Source: Rotaria sp. Silwood1
Taxonomy: Eukaryota; Rotifera; Eurotatoria; Philodinida; Philodinidae
Direction of reading: 5' to 3'
Assembly: GCA_905250075.1 (NCBI GenBank)
Contig: CAJNOP010000022.1
Span: 816,612-880,611 of the forward strand
Length of the DNA stretch: 64,000 bases
Positions 47,001 through 58,664 of this stretch are shown here, piece after piece. Made by a program: the position numbers and the translations under genes. Positions within the stretch are counted from its first letter, which is position 1. Each line of letters starts with the position of its first letter. A model generated the notes under the pieces. That model saw only the letters and a program-made list of their open reading frames with translations. It did no database searches and was not told the DNA's origin.

Positions 47001-48137
47001 TCCTTGTAAAATAATTCATACTTGAGATTTAAATTTAATTAAACACATATATTGATTTGGTGTTGGATCACGAATAATACGTAAATATTCAATACCATCA
47101 CTAAGAATATATAATAAAAATAAAAAGACTTCAGAATATCAATTATATTATGATATATCATACTAAGCAGGATAGATGAATGTAATTAATTCTCGACAAG
47201 CTACATCAGCTGGAATAGCTAACATAGCTAACATTTCACTACGTTTTGGTTCATTATTTGTATTTAACGCTTTACTAAAAATATATAATTTATTAATAAA
47301 TTAATTCAAGTATTTTATTTACTTGTCTTTATATAAATGTAAAATGCCTCGAGTAATATCAACAAGATGATTACCACAATAAAATGGAATTTGTAAATCA
47401 GGAGATGTTGATACATGAGTAGACAATTCTATACCTTTTAATAAAAATAAATCTTAGGATATTATTAATTATAGAAATTTTTTGTTTTAAATATTACGAT
47501 TTGTATTATTGGTAGTTGTTGATACTTTTCGATTCTTTTTTGTTTTAGTTGTATCTTTCGTTGTTGGTAAATCATTAATATCAGAAAAAGTTGATTGTGT
47601 TGTTAATTGTTGTTGTTGCTGTTGTTGTTGTTGGGACTCATCGATTATTGTTGATTTTGGTATAGCATCAGGTTCGCTTGTATTTGAAACATTCATTTCT
47701 TGTTGTTGTTGTTGTTGGCGACGTTTCGATAAATCAAGATAAGTCATTTCAATAGCATCACTCATGACGTTTGATGATAGGGAACGATGATTTGGTAAAG
47801 GTAATGATTCTAAATTGGATAAAATCAAAGAAATAGCAACGATCATTGATAATTATCAATATTTCTATTCACCGTCAAACACATAAGTTTCGACAAAAAG
47901 TTCACGTGGTTCTCTTTGACCAGTACTAGCGGCTTTTACTGCAGATAAATCTTTATTATTCGTATTTGGAGGTAAGAATTCTGTTGGTTCGTGGAAAGGT
48001 GCTTAAAAAAAAGGTTTATCATAGTTAGTAAATAAAATTACTCAAAAAAAAACAATACCTTCGTAAACAATATATTTTAGTGTTTCTAAATCTGATTCAA
48101 AAGCGTCATCGATCTCGAGTCGAAGACAAACGACCAT
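44052..48137 (-). CDS. BRAP: BRCA1-associated protein-like RING/ZnF-UBP E3 ligase
   Basis: Fifteen exons (48059-48137, 47873-48001, 47498-47809, 47323-47434, 47164-47274, 47022-47100, 46654-46767, 46532-46597, 46395-46477, 46271-46346, 46144-46211, 44840-44996, 44716-44784, 44314-44655, 44052-44246) give 663 residues. Domain order matches BRAP/IMP: the BRAP2 RRM-like region (GILHLYKD ... [17 protein letters not shown] ... RQFNSIE, about 173-312); RING (CYICLERM ... CNHSFHGDC ... CPVCRY, about 330-365); zinc-finger UBP ([21 protein letters not shown] ... HFESTQHTY ... [13 protein letters not shown]); long coiled coil beginning [20 protein letters not shown]; and [14 protein letters not shown] near the end. 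In animals BRAP is a cytoplasmic Ras-responsive ubiquitin ligase acting on KSR/MAPK signalling and importin cargo. Two Gln runs in exon 3 are lineage-specific. Intron 11 is 1147 nt and intron 6 is 254 nt; the rest are 48-67 nt. Confidence 0.94.
44997..46143. other. 1.1-kb intron of BRAP
   Basis: Splits the zinc-finger UBP domain between KQGHAFG and HFESTQHTY. Ends are GT/AG. No coding region or clear terminal repeat was seen inside. Confidence 0.6.
47608..47633. repeat. CAA/CAG repeat coding a Gln run in BRAP
   Basis: On the minus strand the codons read CAA with one CAG, giving nine Gln; a second run of six Gln is encoded near 47701-47718. Both are in the linker before the BRAP2 domain. Confidence 0.8.
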
Positions 48138-49226
48138 TGGAATATGTACGAAAAAATATTCAAAGTTTCAATACGATAAGTTAATACTTTAGTGCATATG
48201 AAACTGAAATAATAAAAGACGGAATCGTAAAATTTGCGATAACAAGGAAGAAAATATGTAAGCGCTCGCGTAACATGTCACATTTTCATGTTGATTGGGG
48301 GAATGTAATAACCATACAATTCAGATCAACGATGATTCATCAATGTAGGTGGCATGTATATACATGTAAGAATAAAAAAACCTATGAAATCCGAAAATTT
48401 ATTATTCTCACTAGCACTCATTAATCCTATGATCATGTCGGGCCTGAAGAGGCAATTGAACTCCAGGACTGTAGATACGAGTAATGAATAGATTTAAAAT
48501 AAAATAAAAATAAATAAATGAAAGAATGAGACAACAAAGATGGCATGAAAAAAAAACTGCCGAGAGCGCTGATTTCAGCCGCCGTCGCTCACTTTATTGG
48601 TTTACACATCTAACCACGAGAAGTAATTAAGACATAATGGTCTCGACAAAGCGACATTCCAATTCTTCTATATAAGCACATTTATTGTTACTCTAAGATT
48701 CTTCAATGTGAAAAGAATGATTTTTTATGAACAAACTATCATTGAACCTATGTATTATATCGTCGGGCGTGTTTATTGTGCCTTGTATACGACTATTAAT
48801 TGAAACGTTTTTGTTTTATCTATCGACTGTCAGTATAAGTTAGATAAATTTGTTAAAATCATGCTGTGTAATTTTAGATGACCATCAAAATGATATTAGA
48901 AAGTTAGATGTCTAGTAGTAAGCAAACTCTTGAAATATTTACAGAAACATTGTATTAATTTAATAAACTATTAATGTCATCTAAAAAATTTGGTTTTTTC
49001 GTAAAGAATTTCAAACTTGAATTGACATAATTTCATTTTCTTCATCATGTTATAATACTTTTACTTAGGAAATTACATCAACTTAAGATTATTATTCGAT
49101 TTTTACGTTATATTGTTTCTTAGAATTTATTAGAAAACAAAAAAGAGAAAAACAGGTTATTATATATAAGCTGAAAACACTCTGATTAGCTTTATATATT
49201 TCAAGGTTGTAGAGTGTCAGCTGGAT
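48138..49226. other. intergenic, no gene seen
   Basis: Upstream flank of BRAP and downstream flank of the TIR gene, both on the minus strand. A CCGCCGTCGCTC stretch near 48580 stands out as G/C-rich but no feature was identified. Confidence 0.45.
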
Positions 49227-52200
49227 TCATGAAATACTACAAGTACTCGATTTAGGTGGTGATGTTTTCATTGTTTCATTTTGACTATTTGGTAGATTGA
49301 AAATAGCATTTTTAAATCGATTAAATATATATTCTTCAAGTTCTTCTTCTGCATAATTTTTAGCATATCTTTGTTCGTATTTAATAAATTCTTTTGTCGA
49401 ATCTTTACGCAATTTCACAGCATATTCGTGCATCTCAGCAACTGATTGAAAATCATATAGCTTCAAAAGACTATCGGGAACTTTGTAACTACTAAACCAT
49501 GCATGAATATCATCAACTGTCCACTTTTCAAGTGGTTTGTTTACATCGAAATTAGTCGATGTGACTGTATCAGTTTGTTTTTTAGATCGTGTCGGTATCG
49601 TATGTTGTTCTGTTGGTTGTTGTAGAGGTTGTGTTTGTGTTGTTTTTATAGTAGCTTCAATTGTCTTCAAAAGTTCTTGAATTTTACTATGGTCAAGTTT
49701 TTCCGTATTGTTTTTGAAACGAACATATTTCAGTTCAGCAATGTGAATGTCTGCAAAATTTTACAATCATTGATTAACTGCATTAGAAAATGAAAGGAAA
49801 TCCACAAACCATAGATGGAATCGGTACTAGCGACTTGCTGATCACCGATCTGGCTATCACTTAACGGTATTGTCTACAGGATATAGTAGTGGATCCACTG
49901 TGAAAATGAAACCTAATACAGAAGCTCAATCTAGGAAGTATCTGAATTCTGACATTTATATTTTTCTTGTTATACTCTGCAATGCTTCATACGTGAAATA
50001 GTTTTTGTTTGAAGAAGTTATAACCAATACTCTAATCGATATAATCTAATCAGCTAAGGCAGTACGAAACTTTCTTGTGATTTATTCATCTATGGGTCTG
50101 CACTGAGCTACTAGCTAAGCAAGATCAATGTTTCATAAATAAAAAAAATAAAACCTAGTGTGACATAAGATAACAACTTTTGCTTTTCAAAACTAGGTGG
50201 CTACTGATATTGGTTGTCAAAAATCTAGCCCATTCTCATAAACTCTACATTTGAGAAATTATGAAAAGATTTAGCTAAATATATAAAAATTCTTTATTTT
50301 CGTATGTCAACTCTATTGAATTAAGTTATTGCCTCATAAATATTATTGCAAATAATTGTTGTTAGACAGATTTTATGTAGCCTGATTTTGATATCAAGTG
50401 AACATTGATATTTATCATATATTTTTAAAGTCAACTAAAATAATGTTTCTTTGTAATTTGTATGTTTCAAACCTATATGACTAATCAGCAGCAGAATCAA
50501 AGAATATAGTTCTAGTTTACTCTTGTTTTCGTTTTGTTTTTCTATAAAATACATATTCAGAACTTATTTTAAACTTTTATTATAGTGAGAGTATGAAAAT
50601 AAGGAACAAACAAAATAAAACAACGTACCCAGCCAATCACAATCACCTGGTTCACCGAGATAGACAGGAATGATTGACTTTTGGCGCTTGATTGCAAAAG
50701 TAGCTTCTTTACGACATGACTTACTATCGTAATATTCTTGTGAAAGAAGACAGAGAACTAGATTTGATTGTTTTATTCCAAGAGCAATTTTTTCCCATAA
50801 ATCTTCATTTGACGTACAGTGATCTCGATCAATCCAAATTTCAAACAGACTTCTTTTTTTCTCAAGCTCGATAAGAATTCTATCACAAAACAGATTGTTA
50901 CCATGAGCATAGCTGATCATGATCATTGGTTTTTTATCGCTAGTATAAGAGAGTAATTGAGAATCTGAGATTTCAGTCTTTTTACCATCGGATATTTCTT
51001 TCAGATTGTAGAGAATACCGTTAGCAGCTTTTGGCATACTCTCCATTGAACGCGGCACATATTCATCGATTGTTTCTTCACCATTATCCATAGCTAAACT
51101 ATGAATAGTCTTCAAGAAATTTTTATTTTGTGCGAGCTTTGTTTTATATCGATCTTGAAATGAAATACTCCATAAAATATTCAATAGAGCTGTACATGTA
51201 AATTGTTCCAACTGATTTTTCTGGACGAATGCACCTCGAAATTTCATGAACAAATCGACAAATAAGTTAATTGTTGATGTTACATCGAGTTGAGGCTCAG
51301 TTTCTGCGTGGCTAAGAACATATTCGAGGGAGTGATCATCAACAAACAATTTTGTAAGCACAGCTAACGGTTCAGATACATGAAAGGCATATTCACCTCG
51401 ATGATTTTCTGCCTAAATAAAATAGACTATTAACTTTTGTTAACGATAGTCATGGATATTATCTTGACACGTTCTAAAATTAGAAGTAACTATCAGTTTC
51501 ATATAGCAGTTAATTATATTACAATAATCTCTACATGACATTCTATTACTCTAGTAGATTAGTACTTTAGTGTCATCTGAGAACTTCTTGGGACTAACAT
51601 AATGATTTTTTTTGTGGTCTAGATGATATCCGTAGTTTATAAACGTTGGATAATTCTAGATTCATTAAGTTTCGGCAAAGGATATATTTGACTAAAAGGA
51701 GCTAAGACATAATTATAGCATTCATGGAACTGTGTGTCTGAATTTCTGGGAACTTGGACCCGATCGGGCCTGAATCTAAAAAGATGGAAAGTTTCCCAGT
51801 ATCAACAAGTTTTTGTTGTAGAACTCACCTCAGCTGCTTGTATAGTGATTTGCAATAGCTGGTTAAGAATTCTGTTCATTCGTTTATTGTCTGAGCGAAT
51901 TTGTTTAGGTGTAGAGAGTAGAGCAATCGCCATTGATACGAGAAGACTATTTAAATTGTCCAATGCTTCGCTATTGTTGCTTTGAATATTCTTAAGAATC
52001 ACAAGACCATCGAATTTATTGAGTTCATCAGTACCTTCGTCATGTCGAGATATATTATGAATAATGCTGATGATTTGTCGAGCCGTTTCTGAAGATATTG
52101 GTATTTTTTGCAAACATTCTAGCATAGTTTTGACCAAACCAATACCAAGAAGCCATGGAACAATAACTATCCGATCAGACAGATTCCAAAAGAATGATAA

Positions 52201-52806
52201 AATACAATCTATGGTTTGATAATCAAGAACTGTTTCCTGTTCAGTGTCCATTCTAAACTGTAGATCGCGTTCCACTCTTTTATACATTACACTGAATGTA
52301 TCAGTGTATTTGCGTGTAGTACTATCGGCATTTACAAACGGAATAAGCAAAATCTTGAAACTAAATAAACTTAAAAACAGATTGGTTATACACTTATAAG
52401 CTTCTTTATGTGGTATTTTTGTTTCTTTTTCATCATTCAAATACGAACGAATTTGTGATTTAGAAAGGAGATCGAGTGATGCAAAGAATATCTCACGTGT
52501 GAGAAGTATTTCATCTTCCATGAATATAAGTATTTGAAAAATAGATCCAATATGGCGCAGTAATTCAAGACAATCTTGAAAATCATTCATATGAGTAAAA
52601 GAGACTTTTTCGATAGTGTCGATCAATTCATTACATAATGGTATTGTTTGATGAATAAGATCTTGATGATTATCATCATTCTCACGCACTTGTTGAAATT
52701 TGTTTAACAATGGCTGGAATACTACACCAGAATCCGTCATGAACTCATTTGTTTCCAAAGACATATTATCCACAAAATTCTGAAATACTTGAACAATGTT
52801 GTCCAT
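49227..52806 (-). CDS. helical-repeat / TIR / SAM-like protein (SARM1-like architecture, different order)
   Basis: Exons 51829-52806, 50629-51412 and 49227-49750 give 761 residues. The first about 430 are helical and resemble an armadillo-type array (for example DCLELLRHIGSIFQILIFM, GLVKTMLECLQKIPISSE). A TIR domain (about 475-600) starts PMIMISYAHGNNLFCDRI, continues FEIWIDRD, then DLWEKIALGIKQSNLVLCLL with the Glu that is catalytic in NADase TIRs, then SCRKEATFAI and IIPVYLG. Splicing joins GDCDWL to DIHIAELKYVRF and completes it. A Gln/Thr-rich linker leads to a C-terminal SAM-like domain (PLEKWTVDDIHAWFSSYKVP...). By analogy with SARM1 it may sense a metabolite through the helical part and hydrolyse NAD+, or act as a signalling adaptor; neither is shown. 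Both introns are long (416 and 878 nt). ATG at 52806 is the first Met in frame; an upstream exon is possible. Confidence 0.82.
49751..50628. other. 878-nt intron within the TIR domain coding region
   Basis: GTACGT donor and TTTTGCAG acceptor. An internal segment (about 49820-49930) has acceptor-like sites and short open frames but reading it would stop the protein, so it is not an exon of the main product. Confidence 0.6.
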
Positions 52807-54508
52807 ATCTTTGTCTTTACGTTCAAGTTTATTCTTCAACGAAAAATTGTTACTGTTTTGGTCTTCGTTTATATTATAAAAATGAATTTATAATTAGTGC
52901 AGTTATGTTGAATGTGTTTCTATGAAATGACAACAAAGTTCGGAGTCGCTGCATATTTAAACAAATACAACATTATTCTTTTTCTCTCATTGACTAACGA
53001 CAGGCAGCTTTTTGTTATTTCATTGGGCGAAAAAAGAACACGTTGAAAGAACCAAAAACCAATAAGGGTTTCAAATGTTGATGAGAAAAAAAAGAAAGAA
53101 CTGAAGAATAGAATTGCGTGTTCTCTATTATTACATTCATAACTATGATTTAGTTGACTTAAGAGACGAAGAATATTGACAAAACGTACAATACAAAAAT
53201 AATGGCACAAATGTCGATCACTATTTCTGTTCGCTTGAAAGGTGCTGGAAGAAAACCTATTTTATCAAAAGATAGAGCTTTTCCTCCTCTTTCGAATCGT
53301 ATATAACATATTTACAGACGAAAGAATCTCAACAGAAAAGAGAAGCATCTTTAAAAAGCATCCGCACTTTTCAGTCGGTAGAAAATTTTCTTCTCTTTGA
53401 AACAGTATATGGTTTATAGTTGCCATACATTCATAAATGAAATGACAGAAGAAAAAAAAGAGAACTACTCGCACAATAAATTTGTAAATTTTATATGAAA
53501 TGATCAAAAACATCTTGCTAGACAGTAATCTATTTGATTTCTGTAGGTCCATTAAAAAGAACTTGTAAAATGATGCTTACTTTGACTTGTATGAAATTGA
53601 TAAAAACATTTTGCAAAACGACAGTTTATTATAATTTACTATCATCTACAAGATGTTTTTGATAAGCTCATATACACGTTACAAATTTATTGCATGAATT
53701 CTTCTTCTGTTTCTCAGCTCGCTTCATTTATCAATGAGTGGCAAATATGAATCATATAACGTTCGAAAGAGGAGATAATTTCGTATCAACTGAAAAAAAA
53801 TTGTCTTTCCAGAATTTGTTTATCGAAGGGACATAAGGATCAATATTTTATTCGGTTCTTTTATGGAAAAGTGCAGATTCTTTGTAAGGGTGCTTCTCTT
53901 TTCTGTTGCATCGTATCGTTTATAAATGTTTTATAAAAATAAGTTATATATATTTCGTCAGAGGAAAAGTCTCTATTTTTAGTAAAAAAAATGTTTTCAT
54001 TCAGCACCCTCTTATCAAAATGAAACATGAATAGACATTTGTACCATGACTTTTGCATCGTACATTATTTCGTATTTTAAGAAACTTTAAAAATAAGACT
54101 CATCACTTTACTGACAGTTCTTTATGCTTATAAGGAAATGTTTACTGTTGACTTTAGAAAATTGAAACGAACTATATTATCAAAAGTGGAATCGAGAAAA
54201 TCGTAATTTAATTAATTAGTATAACTGAAATAAAAGACTTGCAGTTCAATAATCATTTAAATGTTTGTTTCTTCTTTTTTTGACAAATATTAATGGAAAA
54301 ATGGAAAATCAATTAACTATTTCTTGCCAATATGTGAAAAGAATTTTTTTTTCATGCTCCAATAAATTAATCATCGCCATAGAATGATTTACATAAATTA
54401 AGATTGATCTATTTTTAAAGCTGCACAGTTTCAAACATTCTAAGATGTCTTCTGAGATTATATTTGATCACTATATAATTGCTTGATTTGACTTATAAGG
54501 GAAGTACC
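52807..54508. other. intergenic, upstream of the TIR gene
   Basis: Several 60-96 codon minus-strand frames lie here, all rich in Phe/Ile/Lys from base composition. None shows a domain or consistent splice sites. An untranslated first exon of the TIR gene could be hidden here. Confidence 0.45.
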
Positions 54509-55074
54509 CGAGATATCCAGTTCTGTTTTGATTCACTTATATCTCATTCAATAGAGTGTATTGGATTAAGAAAAAAACTTAACAGATTCAAATCTGTGGC
54601 ATACAGGCAAAAATTTACGACCGTTTTGTTGAAAATTTTACTAAGAGTTTTGACCTGAAATGTCGTCTATGGATAGATTTAATAATCATTAAATGATAAC
54701 CCTGAAAGTTTTAATGAAAACGAACATGTTTTTCTCGAGATAATTAATTTCTAAGTAGAGTTGATTATTATGTTCTCCTATGATAAATGGCTGTTTTCTA
54801 TGGAAATTAAATACTTCGAGAAAAATATTTCCATTTTCGTTGAAGCTTTCAAGACTATCTAATGAATATGAAACTCATCCATAGGCAAACTTTCCAGTCA
54901 AAACTCTTCATTTTGGTATTTTGAGAATGTCTAGCTCTCAGTAAAAATTTTCATTAAAACCATCATAACTCTTCACTAGTAAACCATGCACTAAAACTTT
55001 TTGGAACTTTTCCTTATCTCAATATACTCTATTGAATAAAGGATTAATGAGCCAAAGAGAAGCTTGATATCTCA
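54509..55074. repeat. fold-back element, about 570 bp imperfect palindrome
   Basis: Left arm about 54509-54751 pairs with the reverse complement of about 54802-55074. Shared blocks in the same order include GAGATATC, ATTCAATAGAGT, AAGAGTTTTGAC, CTATGGAT, TGAAAG and TTTTTCTCGA. The loop is about 50 bp. Arms are roughly 70-80% alike by eye, so it is an old element. No coding potential and no clear target duplication was found. Confidence 0.7.
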
Positions 55075-58000
55075 GATGCTTATACTCCTTAGCACAGTCA
55101 TAAAAATTATGTTGTTCTAGAGAGTGATTTCAATCACTAAAACTGTTCATGAATAAGTAAAACATCTTCTGTCAGCATCTATATACATTATGGCATACAA
55201 TTCTTCATTTGATTAGTTTAGCTAAGAAAAAAACAGAACTATCTTATGGAAAATCGGAGTAGTCATATGCTCAATGAACGCATTTATATTCAACACAAAC
55301 TTGAACTTAGACAGAATTCGTTTTTAATTAGGCACAATGCTAGAAAATGATTTGTTTTTATTTAAAAATAAATTCTCTTTTTCGTGTTCTTTGAAAAAAT
55401 GCAGCAGATGATTGTTTCTTTGAATTATACAGATTATTCATTTTCACTTATTCACATTGTCATGCATGCATGAATGACTACTTTCACATCTACATTATAA
55501 AATAATTTTTGAAAGTATTTTGATGAACAAGTGAATTAACCTTTTAAACGTTTCAGAGTATTGAGTTCCAAGAAAAGACAGTTATTATTTTACCATAAGG
55601 AATACATGAGTTAAAATATCCTTCATACTTTTATTGGAACATAACCATAGGTCTCGATGCAAGACGGGAGACCGTGGACTAGTTCTTTCTACTTTTTATG
55701 CCGCATTGGCAAAAATTTCAAGCAGTTATCTGAAGACCCTACCAAACTTTACAAGCTAGTTTTCCTCAGTTACTTTCTGCTAGACAAACTCCCTCTGACC
55801 GTCTGTCAAAATTTTAGTCCCTTACCATTTCTAAAAACTATCGAAAGTCCTAAATATGATAGAACAAAGCGTAACAACATAATATACTTATAATTTACAT
55901 GTCATCTACGAACCACGTGGAATTTGAAGAAAAATATATATAGTTAAAAAATGTTACTCCAAAAAGAAAAGCTTCATCCTTCTTTCTTTTGTTTTTGGTT
56001 GAAGCTTGATAAGACAAACTAGATCTCAAACAAATATACTTGTGAGCTCTACATACCTTCTTAGATTTAATTAGACTTCAATTAAAATTGAACATAACTT
56101 AATATTCACATATACAAGCACTTCTTTATTCTAGTTTTAAACGTTTTAGGAATTCTGTTTTATTTTCCCTAACACATACATGTAAACTGATACTGAAGAA
56201 TTGTTTTATGTTCTAGGATACTAATGCTATGATATATTGAAAGATGATTGATGGCTTACAATGTTATGAAGAATAAAATACGAGAATCTCATTTTGACTT
56301 ATCTATCATTTGATTCCCTTCATTAGTTAATTTAAATTCATATTTTAAATTACTGAAATCTATGACACTTTTTTGTGTAGTTGCTGGAATAGCTTCCTTT
56401 TTTTGTGGTATAATAAAAATCTCAGTTATATTTCAAATGTAATTTTAATCTTACATTTTTTTTTCATTAAGAGAACAACACGCCGTTTGTTGTCAAGCAG
56501 TTGAAAAAATAACAAAACCTTGTTTATCTACTGAAACCAAGACTAACAAATGCATGAAAATACATAGAAACTATGTGTATTGGTTTTATTCATCCGACAC
56601 AATGTTTTACTAGGAAACCATTGAAGTAAACTTTGTTCGACGACCATAACAAGGACGATGAAAATGACACAGAACAAATGCAAATATTGGCCAAATTTAG
56701 TTTGATAAGCATAATAAAGTTATGTTCTCTCAACTTAAAAAATCGGGTCTAGAAACGCAAATAAACCTCTTTCTGTCTATAACGTAGTGACCATATGGTT
56801 ACTATGACACAAACTAAGACGTATAATAACAAAAAAGAGCATATATGCACAAGGATTAGAATTAACTAAGGAGCAATATCCCAAGATGAAGAGAAGGAAA
56901 TCCGTATATTATACCAAGAGATACAATTGTAATGTTTAGACATTTAATACATCAATATGCGACGATTTACGAGAGTTTTTTTACGACCTTGGCTGCTGTT
57001 AGAAATGGCAATCGTTGTTATCAAACTATGAAGTGGTCCTACTGATCGTTCAATGCTGTGAAAGTGAGGATATTATATAATAATCATTAAGAGCTACAGC
57101 GTGAGTCTGAACATGAAATTATAATCCAGTAAATTCACATTATTTAAATTATATGACGTCAATTTACTTTTGTATGTGAAATAATGCACATATAACTAAT
57201 TGTAAGTAATTGTATTGATTTCAATGTTATTTTGATAATCATATATAACAAATGTTTTATGCCAAACATGAACAAGACCTAGAATAATATGAAGGATGAA
57301 TTATCATTTGAAATTAAAATAAAGTTTTGAAAACTAAAATGAAAATTTAGTCACACGAGTACAACGATTAAAGAAATTCAATAAGATTGTACATATAAAC
57401 TGAACATTTTTAGTCAATTGTAGAATATTCAAAATCGTTTTTATTCTCTTTTTCAACATAAAAATCAAATTTTATATCACGAACAAAACTAGCTTTATGA
57501 AACAAATCGTTCTTAGATTTCAAGTGATCTTTCATATTTAGCAAGTACTTAATACATGTTTATATCTAGATGTACCTACATGCATGTCTTCGTCTCGTCA
57601 GTCTGGAGCCAAATGAAGCAAGTCTCAATAAACGTTACTTGTTTAGTCTTGATTTATGTGAAAATAATTTTATTGTAAGATTTGCCATTAGTCATGTTTT
57701 AACAAAAAGACGTAATATCATAGTATGACATATACAACCACAAATAGAAATTCTTTAGTTATTTGTTATCTGTTAATTACTCAATTTAATATTCTTCTAT
57801 ATTGAATACCAAAAACATCTTGATAATCACAATTTTTTTTTCTTTCTTGATCGTAATTTTTGTAGAAAAACAAATCCAAATACAAGAAACATAAATTTTC
57901 ATTTCTGATATAGAATGAATGTCAATCTCTTCAATCTGAACTTGACTAAGTTTAAATCATTTAATCTGAATTTTTGCAATTACAATCGTTTTGGCCTTGT

Positions 58001-58664
58001 TCATCAATTGATAACACAAACATGAAAAATACTATTTGACCATTATAATCCAAATTACAATGACAACTACATTTCATCATCAGATTGACATTTTACTTTT
58101 ATATTGTTAAAAAATGTTAGTTTATCTTATTACATTGACTGTACATATTCTAAACTGTGAAAATCTCTCCGATCAATTTCAATTATACTATATATTCATT
58201 ACTGCAGATGCTTTCAAATTCTCTGCCCATTACATACTGCGAAAGATCATTAGACTTTTACAAAATCTTCGTCTTGATTTTCTATATACGCAATATCATA
58301 ACGATCTACTCTTCTTAATCATATAAGTTTTCATCAAATGATCTCTTCTTTTACCAAAAAAAAAATTCATATACATTAACATGTTGAAGACAAGAAAAAA
58401 AAAGAAGAGAACATACAATCACGCGTCTCGTTTAACAGTTCAAAGAAGAGAGATTAGAATAAAAAAAAAAGAAATTCTTCTTTCCTGAAAATAATCATTC
58501 TATATTAATATCTGTTCACCGGTTTGTCTCATTCAAAAATTCTTTTTATACTAATATGATCATAAGAGAAGAGGTATAGAACAAATACACAACAAAATGA
58601 TTTTAGAAATCTAGAGCTAAAGAAAAAAAAATAGATTCAGTCTATATCTGACAATTGATGAGAT
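55075..58664. other. intergenic, 3.6 kb, no gene seen
   Basis: Strongly AT-rich. Short frames only, with no domain and no paired splice sites. Contains the 3' flank of the KH protein gene at its right end. Confidence 0.45.

Noticed and set aside
47164..47274. Apparent +1 frameshift in BRAP exon 5
   Set aside because: It came from my own misreading of one line; on re-reading, the exon is 111 nt and keeps the frame.
49888..49899. Perfect 12-bp palindrome AGTGGATCCACT
   Set aside because: About fifteen perfect 12-bp palindromes are expected by chance in a window this size.
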